From contig JAFGLU010000145.1 in the NCBI GenBank assembly GCA_016927865.1, positions 1-32,321 of the forward strand: a stretch of DNA of 32,321 bases. The letters are read 5' to 3'. The notes beneath the pieces are model-generated. The model worked only from the letters and a program-made list of their open reading frames with translations, did not search any database and had not been told where the DNA came from. The stretch is from Anaerolineaceae bacterium (GTDB taxonomy: Bacteria > Chloroflexota > Anaerolineae > Anaerolineales > Anaerolineaceae). Made by a program: the position numbers and the translations under genes. This document shows positions 15,904 through 23,730 of this stretch, one piece after another (position 1 is the first letter of the stretch; every line of letters begins with the position of its first letter).

Positions 15904-17247
15904 ATGATTACAAAAAGAAAATCTGAAAGCGGACAGGTGGTTGTGTTTTTGGTGGTGGTGCTGGTGGCCCTGTTGGGCTTTTCGGCGCTGGCCATTGACG
16001 GCGGCATGATCTATGCCGACCGGCGCTTAGTGCAGACCGCCGCCGATGCGGCGGCAATGGCGGGCGTGGGTGTTGCGGCCGAGAAGATGGATGATTTGGG
16101 GGTGAATTCAGGAAATTTTGTATGCTCATCCTCAAAGGTCACAACTTCAATGAGCGCGGCCGAGGTGCAGGCCATTTCGCGGGCCCTGGCCAACGACTTT
16201 AGCATCGACGCGGATATCTCTGACAATATGGGCGTGGAAGTGACCTGCCATATCGAAGATAAAGGGCCTTGGATTGATAAATACCTGGATGTCAAAGTCA
16301 TCCTCAATATGGATACCCGGACCACTTTTGCCCACATATTCATGGGTACGGGGTCGGTAACCAATACGGTTGAAGCGGTGGCTCGGGTGCGCCCGCGCAG
16401 CCCGCTGGCCTTTGGGAATGCCATTGTGTCCACCGGCACGGGCTGTGATAGCGGAAACGGCGGCATCGTTTACAATGGTGGTGGTACCGATTTTGTGTCT
16501 GTGACGGGCGGAGGTATTTACTCCAGCTCTTGCATGGTCATGAACGGTGGTGTCGATTTGAGCACGCATTGTGACGAAGTCCTGTTTCCGGGTTGTACGG
16601 ATGAGCCGGGTATCTATTACGGGACGACGTATGACCAGCAAGGCACTTCTGGGAGCATTGTTCCTGGTCCGCAGTTCACCGATGTGGATCTGCCCCCCAT
16701 GAATGTGCCCGTCCCGGATTGCAGCGATCCTAAGGCCATCCAACATAACAGCCAAATTAAGCTGGCTGGAAATGACAGCATGACATTAGCGCCCGGCCTA
16801 CACTGTATCTATGATGGGATTATGGCCAATACGGGCACATTGATTGGCGATGATGTGACGCTATACATTATTGGTGGGGATGTCGATATCAATGGTAATG
16901 TTGAAGTGCATTTGAGTGCGCCGAATGGCGACGATGTTGACAATGATGGGGATGGCACGGTGGACGAAGCCAGCGAAGATTTGCCGGCGATTCGCGGAAT
17001 CTTGATGTATGTTGCCCCGACGGGTGGGTCGATTACCATCAACGGCACCAACACCTCATACTATGTTGGAACGATTTACGCCCCCACTTCGGAAATCGTG
17101 GTGGGTGGTAATGCAAGTGCGCTAAAAACTGTGAGCACCCAGTTGATTGGCCAGCAGGTGACGCTCAACGGTGGTGTGACGGTGGATATCCGCTTTGTGG
17201 AAGAGGATAACTACCCCGTGCTGCCGAAGATGGAACTGGCGAAGTAA
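15904..17247 (+). CDS. TadG-like pilus-assembly protein, copy 2
   Basis: A 447-residue paralogue of the protein at 13850. The membrane start (SESGQVVVFLVVVLVALLGF, then IDGGMIYADRRLVQTAADAA) and the C-terminus (LPKMELAK) are almost identical between copies; the central solenoid-like region has diverged more. It also carries an acidic calcium-loop-like segment (DVDNDGDGTVDEASED, about 344-359) in the same place. The start at 15904 is chosen because CAGGAGG lies six bases upstream; the frame is open from 15781, but that would overlap the TadE gene. It ends just before an intrinsic terminator at 17277. Confidence 0.88.
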   Translation: MITKRKSESGQVVVFLVVVLVALLGFSALAIDGGMIYADRRLVQTAADAAAMAGVGVAAEKMDDLGVNSGNFVCSSSKVTTSMSAAEVQAISRALANDFSIDADISDNMGVEVTCHIEDKGPWIDKYLDVKVILNMDTRTTFAHIFMGTGSVTNTVEAVARVRPRSPLAFGNAIVSTGTGCDSGNGGIVYNGGGTDFVSVTGGGIYSSSCMVMNGGVDLSTHCDEVLFPGCTDEPGIYYGTTYDQQGTSGSIVPGPQFTDVDLPPMNVPVPDCSDPKAIQHNSQIKLAGNDSMTLAPGLHCIYDGIMANTGTLIGDDVTLYIIGGDVDINGNVEVHLSAPNGDDVDNDGDGTVDEASEDLPAIRGILMYVAPTGGSITINGTNTSYYVGTIYAPTSEIVVGGNASALKTVSTQLIGQQVTLNGGVTVDIRFVEEDNYPVLPKMELAK

Positions 17248-17276
17248 GTCATTCGCCGACAACACAATTTCGTTTG

Positions 17277-17320
17277 GGCGGGCGGTCTTTTCAGGGAGGG
17301 CCGCCCGCCTCTTTTATTTG
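17277..17320 (+). terminator. Intrinsic terminator after the second TadG-like gene
   Basis: A nine-base perfect GC stem (17277-17285 with 17301-17309) followed by TCTTTTATTT. It overlaps the stop codon of the convergent flippase-like gene. Confidence 0.75.
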
Positions 17321-18307
17321 GATGTGCAGGGTGCGGAAGGTGATCATTCCCACCAGGAGGGGCAGCCAGAAGGTGAAGGCCCGAAAGGCCAGCGTGACCA
17401 CGGTGGCGTCGCCGATGGGGATTTTGAGGCCGGTGAGGGCTACTGTGAGGATGCCTTCGACAATGCCCAGACCGGCGGGGGTGGGGGAGACGATGAGGAA
17501 CAGGTAACAGATGCTGAAGCCCGCCACGATCACATCCAGGGTGACGGGCACGCGAAAGGCCATAAAGGTGAGCCACAGGATGAGGATGAGAAGGGCTTTG
17601 TTGAACAGAGCCATCAGAAGCACATCCAGGATTTGGCGGGGTTGGTGGCGCAGTGCCGCAATGCCCTCTGCAGCTTCATGCGCGAAGGAAAAGGCCCGTT
17701 CTTCGGAAAGATAGGCACGATGAATAAATGGGCGGGCGATCTTGTTGACCGTGCGGGCGCCCCAGGCCAGAACCCGCGCCAGCAAGTCCGCCGAGCGCAT
17801 GCCCAGGTATAGCAGGGTGGCCAGACCCAGCGCTCCGGCCAGGAGGATTGCGGAGGCGGTGATTTCGGACCAGTGCAGGTTGTTGCCGCGGGCCAAAATG
17901 CCCAGGCCAAAAACGAGCGAGATGAGGGTGCCGATATATTCGAACCAGACGAACAGCACCGAAGCCACGGTGACCCGAGCGATGGGGATACCGCGGCGGC
18001 GGGCTTCGCTGAAGAACAAGGCGATTGAACTGAACCCGGCAGCGGGGGCGATGACGTTGATGAAGTTGGCAGCGGTGGCCAGCCGTACCATATAAACTGT
18101 TTTGGATGGCATGTCAAACAGGCGGTAAATGTCGCGGTAGGTGCGACCCAGGTTGAAAAACCACGCGAATTGGGCAACGAGGGCCAGGCCGATGAAGCCA
18201 ATGTGCCCGCGGCTGAGCACCTCCGCAATGTTTTCGATTTCGGTGAAGCGGGTTAGGATGAATACGACCGCCAGCAACATGACGAGAGCAAAGAGGAATT
18301 TGCGCAC
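17291..18307 (-). CDS. YbhN/LPG-synthase-TM-like (flippase-like) integral membrane protein
   Basis: A 338-residue protein with about eight hydrophobic segments and the family features FINVIAPAAGFSSIALFFSEARRRG near 85-110 and FLIVSPTPAGLGIVEG near 280-295. This is the membrane domain of lysylphosphatidylglycerol synthases and related YbhN-like proteins, proposed to move or modify lipids or polyprenyl-linked sugars. No soluble transferase domain is attached. The start is GTG at 18307, preceded at six bases by TATAAT and by no Shine-Dalgarno site. It is convergent with the pilin block. Family secure; substrate unknown. Confidence 0.88.
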   Translation of the reverse strand: MRKFLFALVMLLAVVFILTRFTEIENIAEVLSRGHIGFIGLALVAQFAWFFNLGRTYRDIYRLFDMPSKTVYMVRLATAANFINVIAPAAGFSSIALFFSEARRRGIPIARVTVASVLFVWFEYIGTLISLVFGLGILARGNNLHWSEITASAILLAGALGLATLLYLGMRSADLLARVLAWGARTVNKIARPFIHRAYLSEERAFSFAHEAAEGIAALRHQPRQILDVLLMALFNKALLILILWLTFMAFRVPVTLDVIVAGFSICYLFLIVSPTPAGLGIVEGILTVALTGLKIPIGDATVVTLAFRAFTFWLPLLVGMITFRTLHIQIKEAGGPP

Positions 18308-18313
18308 GAGAAC

Positions 18314-18319
18314 ATTATA
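18314..18319 (-). promoter_or_regulatory. -10 box six bases before the GTG of the flippase-like gene
   Basis: The minus strand reads TATAAT, then GTTCTC, then GTG. A normal start point 6-8 bases downstream of the box would put the 5' end at the start codon, giving a leaderless mRNA. Confidence 0.5.
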
Positions 18320-18402
18320 CCCTGAGCGGCGGAAACGGAAATAACAAGCCGGCTCTCGGGGATTTGCCGTGGTAGGTTCCCGACCTGTGGGTGAAAAAGA
18401 AA

Positions 18403-18434
18403 GACCCTACGGGTTGAGGAAAACCCGTAGGGTC
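18403..18434. repeat. Palindrome after the S41 protease gene
   Basis: A 13-bp perfect stem (18403-18415 with 18422-18434) around a six-base loop, 24 bases past the protease stop on the minus strand. The minus strand continues TTTCTTTTTC after the stem, so it could serve as its terminator. Confidence 0.65.
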
Positions 18435-18457
18435 AAGACAGGCGCAAGGAGAGCAGG

Positions 18458-19699
18458 TTAGTTGCCGCTGGTCAGAAGCTCGATGGCTTTATCGAGCTGC
18501 GGGTCGCGCTCAGCTTCAAAGTCTTCTTCGGTGAATTCCACCACCACGTCGGGGGTCAGGCCAACGCCGTGGATCTGGCGCGCTTCAGGCGTGAGCCAGC
18601 GGGCAATGGTGACGCGCACGGCGCCTTCGTTGTTGTTGAGGGGCACCCAGCTTTGCACCGAACCCTTGCCGAAGGTGGTGACGCCTACCAGTTGGCCGCG
18701 CTCGTAATCCTGAATGGCCCCGGCAGTAATTTCGGAGGCCGAGGCGGTGCCTTCATTGACCAGGACAACCAGGGGAATATCGGTTGCCAGCCCGCCCCGC
18801 AGCGCGTTGTATTCGCGGCGCGTGCCGTCGCCATACTCTTCGACCATGACCACGCCCTTATTGACAAACTGCGAGGTGACTTCGATAGCGGTGGTCAGGT
18901 AGCCGCCGCCGTTGTTGCGCAGGTCAAGGATCAAGCCGGAAGGGTTTTGCGCCATTAAGGTCTTCAGTTCGGCCTTGAGCTCGTCGGTGGTCCTTTCACC
19001 AAAGGTGGAAAGTTCGATATAGGCGATGTTGTTGTCGAGCATTTCACCGCGCACGCTGACCATTTCAATGGTGGCACGACGGATGGTCACGTCGAAGGTT
19101 TCCTCTTCTCCCTCGCGCAGGATGGTGAGGGTCACATCGGTGTCGGCAGGGCCGAGAATGCGGCGCAGAACAAGGTTGCCGTCGATGCCGGTCATATCTT
19201 CGCCGTCGACCTTTACGACGATGTCATCCGGTTTCAGACCGGCTTTTTCGGCGGGCGAATCGGGCATGGGGCTGATAATTTTGACGTAATCGCCCGTCAC
19301 ATCGACCCAAGCGCCGATGCCTTCATATTCTCCATCCATGGGCATATTGGCCTGGTTATATTCGTCCGGGTCCATGTAAGAGGTGTGCTGGTCGCCCAGG
19401 GCTTCCAACATGCCGCGGATGGCGCCGCGCATGAGCGCCTGGTCATCCACCGGCTGGTCCACATACTGCTCCTGGACGATTTGCCAGGCTTCCCAGAAGG
19501 GTTTGAACAGGTCCTGCAGGTCGGTGGGGGTCACGTCGGCAGGCACCGTCGATTGGATCGCGGGTTGGTTTGCGGGGAGCACGCTGGCGACTCCATCACC
19601 GGGCATGAGCCAGCCAACAACCAATCCGCCCGAAAAAGCGCCTCCCATCAGCAGCAAGGCGGCAAATACACCTAAAGCAATTTTTACACCAGTACTCAT
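18458..19699 (-). CDS. S41-family C-terminal processing peptidase with PDZ domain
   Basis: A 413-residue CtpA-like serine protease. An N-terminal membrane anchor or signal lies at 7-31. A helical S41 N-terminal region spans about 60-115. The PDZ domain (about 125-205) contains SPAEKAGLKPDDIVVKVDGE. The catalytic domain follows, with NEGTASASEI (Ser320) and FGKGSVQ (Lys345); their 25-residue spacing is that of the Ser-Lys dyad of the family. Such enzymes trim C-termini of exported proteins. AGGAGAAGG precedes the ATG. Palindrome D lies just upstream. Family and active site are very clear; targets are unknown. Confidence 0.95.
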   Translation of the reverse strand: MSTGVKIALGVFAALLLMGGAFSGGLVVGWLMPGDGVASVLPANQPAIQSTVPADVTPTDLQDLFKPFWEAWQIVQEQYVDQPVDDQALMRGAIRGMLEALGDQHTSYMDPDEYNQANMPMDGEYEGIGAWVDVTGDYVKIISPMPDSPAEKAGLKPDDIVVKVDGEDMTGIDGNLVLRRILGPADTDVTLTILREGEEETFDVTIRRATIEMVSVRGEMLDNNIAYIELSTFGERTTDELKAELKTLMAQNPSGLILDLRNNGGGYLTTAIEVTSQFVNKGVVMVEEYGDGTRREYNALRGGLATDIPLVVLVNEGTASASEITAGAIQDYERGQLVGVTTFGKGSVQSWVPLNNNEGAVRVTIARWLTPEARQIHGVGLTPDVVVEFTEEDFEAERDPQLDKAIELLTSGN

Positions 19700-19735
19700 A
19701 GAGACCTTCTCCTAAATAATTCGCATATGCGTTTA

Positions 19736-19844
19736 GAGTCTATCCCAAAACTCCTGGGCAGGTTGCGATTTTGAGGTCTTCGTGGGTGCGAAGCACCCAC
19801 AAAGACTTCAAAATCGCATTCCTTCTGAATTTTCTGATAGATTC
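19736..19844. mobile_element. MITE-like element, copy D, with terminal inverted repeats around a long palindrome
   Basis: The left end GAGTCTATCCCAAAACTC (19736-19753) and the right end GAATTTTCTGATAGATTC (19827-19844) are inverted repeats matching at 14 of 18 positions. Between them a 25-bp stem (19765-19789 with 19793-19817; one mismatch, one G-T pair) closes a GAA loop. The element is about 109 bp and has no coding capacity. The left end matches that of copy A, so it resembles a miniature element moved by a transposase encoded elsewhere; no target duplication is obvious. It lies in the 317-bp gene-free gap 19700-20016. Confidence 0.6.
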
Positions 19845-19975
19845 TTAACATATCATAACTTGGTTAAACCAGGATGAAACTTTCGTGGTTTGTATATGGA
19901 TGGAGTGCTTTCTTATGGCCTCTATCAAATCAATTGTCCCGGTATCCCGATTTGCCCACAGGGGACTGTCCATCC

Positions 19976-19994
19976 GGGCTGGGAGACCCAGCCC
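19976..19994. repeat. Short REP-like hairpin
   Basis: GGGCTGGG, AGA, CCCAGCCC: an eight-base perfect GC stem with a three-base loop, 22 bases beyond the stop of the small membrane protein gene. The minus strand shows no T-tract. It is unrelated in sequence to the long palindromes. The rest of 19845-19975 holds nothing I can recognise. Confidence 0.5.
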
Positions 19995-20016
19995 CTACCA
20001 AAGCGCGCAGCTGGCA

Positions 20017-20253
20017 TCAGGACGAGTCTTTTTTCTCCTGAAGCTCTTTGACCCGCTTGGATAATTCCGAAAGCTGCTGGTCTTCTTTTTCCCAGGGGTT
20101 GAGCAAAGCGCGGGAGGTGGGCTTGAGCGCGTCCAGCGAGTCTTTGGGGTTGCCTTTGTTGCGCAGCAGTGAAAACAACCAGCCGTACAGGCCGAGCGCC
20201 AGCAAGCCGATGAAGATGATGACGACCCAGGCCAGAGGGGTGAGTTCTCTCAT
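20017..20253 (-). CDS. Small single-pass membrane protein with C-terminal coiled coil
   Basis: A 78-residue protein that I do not recognise as a named family. One hydrophobic segment (about 7-28, LAWVVIIFIGLLALGLYGWL) is followed by a charged tail that ends in a probable coiled coil (about 55-75, QQLSELSKRVKELQEKK). The ATG at 20253 overlaps the stop of the upstream HAD gene by four bases (ATGA), with AAGGA upstream, so it is translationally coupled. The frame extends to 20313 but without a ribosome site. Function unknown. Confidence 0.75.
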   Translation of the reverse strand: MRELTPLAWVVIIFIGLLALGLYGWLFSLLRNKGNPKDSLDALKPTSRALLNPWEKEDQQLSELSKRVKELQEKKDSS

Positions 20254-20891
20254 GATTCTAATTCCTTGAGGAGGTCCGGGAGCTGCAGAAGCGAGTCGAT
20301 CTGCGCGTCGCAATCTTCGCCGCAGCGGCCTTGCCCAACCAGCACGGCGAAAATACCCAGTTCGCGAGCGCCGGCCAGGTTCTTGCGGCTGTCATCCACC
20401 AGCAGGCAATGCTGGGGGTCGGATTCCCCAGCTTTTTGCAGGGCTACATGATAGGCTTCGGGCATGGGCTTGCAGTGCGGCCATAAATCCAGGATGTCGA
20501 CCACCGCTTCAAAGCAGCCCTGCAGTTCGAGCGCATCAATGACTCGCCCGGCATGGGCGCGGTCGGAATTGGTCAAGATCAACCGGCGCGGCGCGCAGGC
20601 CTGAATTGCCGGGCGCAGAGCAGGGTTAGGGCTGATAAACTGGCGCACGGGGATATCATGGACAAAGGCCAGGTAATCATCTCGGTCGATGGGGCGGGTC
20701 ATGCTCAGGCCGCGCAAGGTGGTACCATAATGGGTGTACAGGTCCTGACGAATTTTGGGCAAGCCTTCCAGGGGAATACCCAGTCGCTCGTTCATATAGC
20801 GGTCTATGCGCGCGGCAATCGCGCCCCACATGCCGTTGTTGGCGGGATAAAGAGTGTCGTCCAGGTCGAAGAACAGAGTTGTGAAGCGCAT
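20250..20891 (-). CDS. HAD-superfamily hydrolase, pyrimidine 5'-nucleotidase (Sdt1-like)
   Basis: A 213-residue phosphatase. The nucleophile motif FFDLDDTLY gives Asp9 and Asp11. YGTTLRGL in the cap region is typical of Sdt1/Ssm1-type pyrimidine 5'-nucleotidases. ILTNSD supplies motif II, and the CKPMPEAY lysine plus VDDSRKNLAGA supply motifs III and IV. ATG at 20891 is preferred; a TTG at 20900 would add three residues but overlaps the -10 box. The -10 box lies eight bases before the ATG. It is divergent from mutL, with 48 bp between start codons. It heads a two-gene unit with the small membrane protein. Superfamily certain; the nucleotidase assignment is likely. Confidence 0.88.
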   Translation of the reverse strand: MRFTTLFFDLDDTLYPANNGMWGAIAARIDRYMNERLGIPLEGLPKIRQDLYTHYGTTLRGLSMTRPIDRDDYLAFVHDIPVRQFISPNPALRPAIQACAPRRLILTNSDRAHAGRVIDALELQGCFEAVVDILDLWPHCKPMPEAYHVALQKAGESDPQHCLLVDDSRKNLAGARELGIFAVLVGQGRCGEDCDAQIDSLLQLPDLLKELES

Positions 20892-20899
20892 TGGTTGCA

Positions 20900-20905
20900 A
20901 TTATA
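20900..20905 (-). promoter_or_regulatory. -10 box of the HAD gene
   Basis: The minus strand reads TATAAT, then eight bases (TGCAACCA), then ATG. This predicts an mRNA with almost no leader. It lies back to back with the mutL -10 box in a 48-bp divergent gap. Confidence 0.5.
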
Positions 20906-20927
20906 CACGCTGCACCCTCCCATCAGG

Positions 20928-20933
20928 TATAAT
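20928..20933 (+). promoter_or_regulatory. -10 box six bases before the mutL ATG
   Basis: TATAAT, then GAATTT, then ATG at 20940. There is no Shine-Dalgarno sequence and no room for a leader, so mutL mRNA is probably leaderless. Confidence 0.5.
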
Positions 20934-20939
20934 GAATTT

Positions 20940-22706
20940 ATGCCCATTCGGATACTGGCGGATGAAGTTGCGTCGCAAATTGCAGCCGGAGAGGTCGTTG
21001 AACGACCGGCTTCGGTCATTAAAGAACTGCTGGAAAACGCCTTGGACGCAAAAGCGGCCCAGGTGGTGGTTCAGGTGGCCGAGGCGGGCAAGCGCCTGAT
21101 CGAAATAGCCGACGACGGCCTGGGCATTCCCGCCGAAGAATTGCAACTGGCGGTGGCGCGTCATGCCACCAGCAAGCTGCGCACGGCGGACGACCTGTTT
21201 AACATCACCACGCTGGGTTTTCGCGGCGAGGCGCTGGCATCGATTGCATCGGTGTCGCGCTTCACCCTCACCTCGCGCACGGCAGACAGCCCGGTGGGGG
21301 CGCGCTTGAGGGTGGAGGGTGGGCATGTGGGCCTCACCGAGCAAGCCGGCGGGCCGGTGGGCACTTCGGTGCGGGTGGAAGATTTGTTTTACAACGTTCC
21401 TGCTCGTTTGAAGTTTCTAAAGCGCGATTTGACCGAGCGCCAGCAAATTGACGGGCTGGTGACTCGTTATGCCCTGGCTTACCCGGATGTGCGCATTCAC
21501 CTGTTCCATGATGGGCGTCCGGCGCTGCAAACCAGTGGCAACGGCAGCCGGCGGGAGGTGCTGGCGGGTCTTTATGGGGTGGATGTGGCCCGGCAGATGC
21601 TGGAAGTGACGTTTCAGGCAGACGCAATCGGCGTAGAGGGTTTTATCAGCCCGGTGGCGCTCACCCGCTCCAACCGCCGCGACATCACTTTTTTCATCAA
21701 CGGGCGCTGGGTGCAGGATAGCTCGCTGTCGGTGGCGCTGCTGCAGGCTTACCACACCTTGTTGATGGTAGGCCGCTACCCGATCTCGATTTTATTCGTG
21801 AACCTGCCACCCGAAGAGGTGGACGTAAATGTGCATCCCGCTAAGGCAGAAGTGCGTTTCCGCCAGCCGGATGCGGTGTTTAGCGCGGTGCAGCGAGCTG
21901 CCAAACGGGCGCTGCTGGCTTATTCCCCGGTGCCCAGCGTGGCGCCGGCCTCTACCTGGCAGCGGCCTTTTGATTCCTGGCAGCCGGGAAACCCACCGCG
22001 GAGCATCGACCCGGCCTGGGACATGGCCCAGGAAGCGGGCGAGGGCTTGCCGCCGCTGACTGAAGGGGAGGCGCAAGGTCCGAGTGCCTCTGCGCCCATA
22101 CAAGAAAGCCTGCCTTCGGGTGTGCTGCCGTTGCTGCGCTTGATTGGTCAATTTGGCGCGGCATACCTGCTGGCAGAAGCGCCGGACGGACTGTACCTGA
22201 TTGATCAGCATGCGGCGCACGAACGGGTGCTGTTTGAGCGTTTCATGTTGCAGCGCCCGAAGGGGATTCCATCGCAGGCGTTGTTGGAACCCGCCTTGTT
22301 GCAATTGCCACCGGCAACGGCCGGGCTGCTGCAGGAGCAGATGGAAGTGCTGGGGCGGGTGGGTTTTGACGTAGAGCCCTTCGGCCCCAATACCTTCCGT
22401 GTGCGGGCCATTCCCGCCTTGCTGAGTGGGGCCGACCCACTGGCAGCGGTACGGGTGGTGGTGGAGGATTTTGAAGAGGATGAGGCTCCGCTGCAAGCGG
22501 AGATTGAGGCCAAGGTGATTGCGCGGGTGTGCAAACGGGCCGCGGTGAAAGCAGGCCAGGCGCTAACTATGGAAGAACAGCGCGCGCTGCTGCGCGATCT
22601 GGAGACGTGCCAATCACCGCGCACCTGCCCGCACGGCAGGCCGACGATGATTCATCTATCCGTGGATTTGCTGGAGCGCCAGTTTGGTCGCAAAGGGGCG
22701 CGGTGA
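20940..22706 (+). CDS. mutL: DNA mismatch repair protein MutL (endonuclease type)
   Basis: A 588-residue MutL. The N-terminal GHKL ATPase domain shows ELLENALDAKA (motif I), ADDGLGIP (motif II) and TLGFRGEALASIASV (motif III). The transducer domain follows, with FFINGRWVQD and DVNVHPAKAEVRF. A Pro-rich linker spans about 325-395. The C-terminal domain has the metal-dependent endonuclease motif DQHAAHERVLFE together with TCPHGRP and a final LLERQFGR. It should therefore nick DNA itself, as in bacteria without MutH. The frame is open from 20553, but the start at 20940 gives the canonical MutL N-terminus (IRILADEVASQIAAGEVV). A DegV gene follows after 46 bp. Confidence 0.97.
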   Translation: MPIRILADEVASQIAAGEVVERPASVIKELLENALDAKAAQVVVQVAEAGKRLIEIADDGLGIPAEELQLAVARHATSKLRTADDLFNITTLGFRGEALASIASVSRFTLTSRTADSPVGARLRVEGGHVGLTEQAGGPVGTSVRVEDLFYNVPARLKFLKRDLTERQQIDGLVTRYALAYPDVRIHLFHDGRPALQTSGNGSRREVLAGLYGVDVARQMLEVTFQADAIGVEGFISPVALTRSNRRDITFFINGRWVQDSSLSVALLQAYHTLLMVGRYPISILFVNLPPEEVDVNVHPAKAEVRFRQPDAVFSAVQRAAKRALLAYSPVPSVAPASTWQRPFDSWQPGNPPRSIDPAWDMAQEAGEGLPPLTEGEAQGPSASAPIQESLPSGVLPLLRLIGQFGAAYLLAEAPDGLYLIDQHAAHERVLFERFMLQRPKGIPSQALLEPALLQLPPATAGLLQEQMEVLGRVGFDVEPFGPNTFRVRAIPALLSGADPLAAVRVVVEDFEEDEAPLQAEIEAKVIARVCKRAAVKAGQALTMEEQRALLRDLETCQSPRTCPHGRPTMIHLSVDLLERQFGRKGAR

Positions 22707-22752
22707 TCGCCGCGTTTTCTCAATTTATCTAAGTTGGAATAGGGAGCGAAAC

Positions 22753-23616
22753 ATGAAAATCGTAACAGACCGGGGTTGTGACTTGAGCGCTGAGCAGTTG
22801 GAAGGATTGGATATAACCTTCGCGCCCATGCGCCTGACTCTGGATGGCATCACTTATAACAGTGGCGTGGACATCACCCCGGAGGCATTTTATGACCTCC
22901 TGGACCAAACCGAAAGTTTTCCGACCACTTCGCAAGCCACTGCTGGTGATTTTGCAGCCATCTACCGCGAGCTAGCGGCTGAGGACCCAGACATCTTTTC
23001 TCTGCACATTTCGGGTGGGTTAAGCGGTACGCTTGATTCGGCCCAAGGGGGAGCGGAGATGGTTCCGGAGGCCAGGGTGAAGTTCTGGGATACCAAGTGG
23101 CTGTCTTGCGGCGAGGGCTGGCAGGTGGAAATGGCAGCGCGCATGTTGTTGGCGGGATTTGATTTCGATCAGGTGACAGATCGATTGAAGGAACTGCGCG
23201 AGGCAACGGTGTCGATGTTCACCCTGGATACGTTGAAGTACTTGATTCACGGCGGGCGCATCAGCCACCTCAAGGGTTTATTGGCGTCGCTGCTGCATCT
23301 GCGCCCGGTCATCACGGTGGATCATGCGACCGGAAAATATGTACCCCTGGGTCAGGAGCGGACGATGAAACGAGCTGTGCAGCGCATGGCCGATTTAATC
23401 GCCAAGGTCTACCCGCGGGGCAGCGCGCTGCGCATTCAGATCATGCATGGCAAGAATCCGGCGATGGTGGACCTGTTGCGCGAGACACTGGCGGGCATGT
23501 TCAACTGCCAGTGGATGCCCACGATGGCCGTGGCGCCCGTTTTGGGAGCGCATACCGGCGGAACTGTGATCGGCGTGGCGGCGGCACCGGTACACCTGTT
23601 TGATGTGAGCAAATAG
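22753..23616 (+). CDS. DegV-family fatty-acid-binding protein
   Basis: A 287-residue DegV/FakB-type protein. These proteins bind a fatty acid, and in some bacteria present it to a FakA kinase for phosphorylation. The family start KIVTDRGCDLSAEQ, the ligand-contact TTSQAT (about 61-66), HISGGLSGTLDSA (about 82-94) and the C-terminal LGAHTGGTVIGVA (about 263-275) are all present. The usual Ser in ISSGLSGT is Gly here, a mild change. GGGAG lies about seven bases before the ATG; the in-frame codon at 22684 would overlap mutL. No FakA gene is in the window. Confidence 0.92.
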   Translation: MKIVTDRGCDLSAEQLEGLDITFAPMRLTLDGITYNSGVDITPEAFYDLLDQTESFPTTSQATAGDFAAIYRELAAEDPDIFSLHISGGLSGTLDSAQGGAEMVPEARVKFWDTKWLSCGEGWQVEMAARMLLAGFDFDQVTDRLKELREATVSMFTLDTLKYLIHGGRISHLKGLLASLLHLRPVITVDHATGKYVPLGQERTMKRAVQRMADLIAKVYPRGSALRIQIMHGKNPAMVDLLRETLAGMFNCQWMPTMAVAPVLGAHTGGTVIGVAAAPVHLFDVSK

Positions 23617-23622
23617 ACGCCT

Positions 23623-23663
23623 TTTTGGGTGGTGGGCGGCCTGTGTCGCCCACCACTCCAAAA
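23623..23663. repeat. Hairpin directly after the DegV gene
   Basis: Arms 23623-23638 and 23647-23663 pair over 16 bp with one bulged base and an eight-base loop. It begins six bases after the DegV stop. The arms carry TTTT and AAAA at their ends, so it may stop transcription in either direction. Confidence 0.6.
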
Positions 23664-23673
23664 TAAGAGGTCT

Positions 23674-23725
23674 GAATTTAAGGTGTGTGCAGGAGGTGCC
23701 TTGCACCTGCACACACCTTAAATTC
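23674..23725. repeat. Long intergenic palindrome, copy E
   Basis: A 20-bp perfect stem (23674-23693 with 23706-23725). The centre also offers GGTGC-CTT-GCACC as an inner hairpin. The outer arm GAATTTAAGGTGTGTG and the following CGGGA match copy G at the right end of the window. It lies between the convergent DegV and GNAT genes. Confidence 0.8.
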
Positions 23726-23730
23726 GGGAT

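Noticed and set aside
20553..20939. Upstream extension of mutL to 20553
   Set aside because: It is antisense to the HAD gene and precedes the canonical MutL N-terminus; the mutL -10 box lies just before 20940.
21792..22496. A 234-codon open frame on the minus strand
   Set aside because: It is a shadow of mutL, rich in Gln, Arg and His, with no family resemblance.
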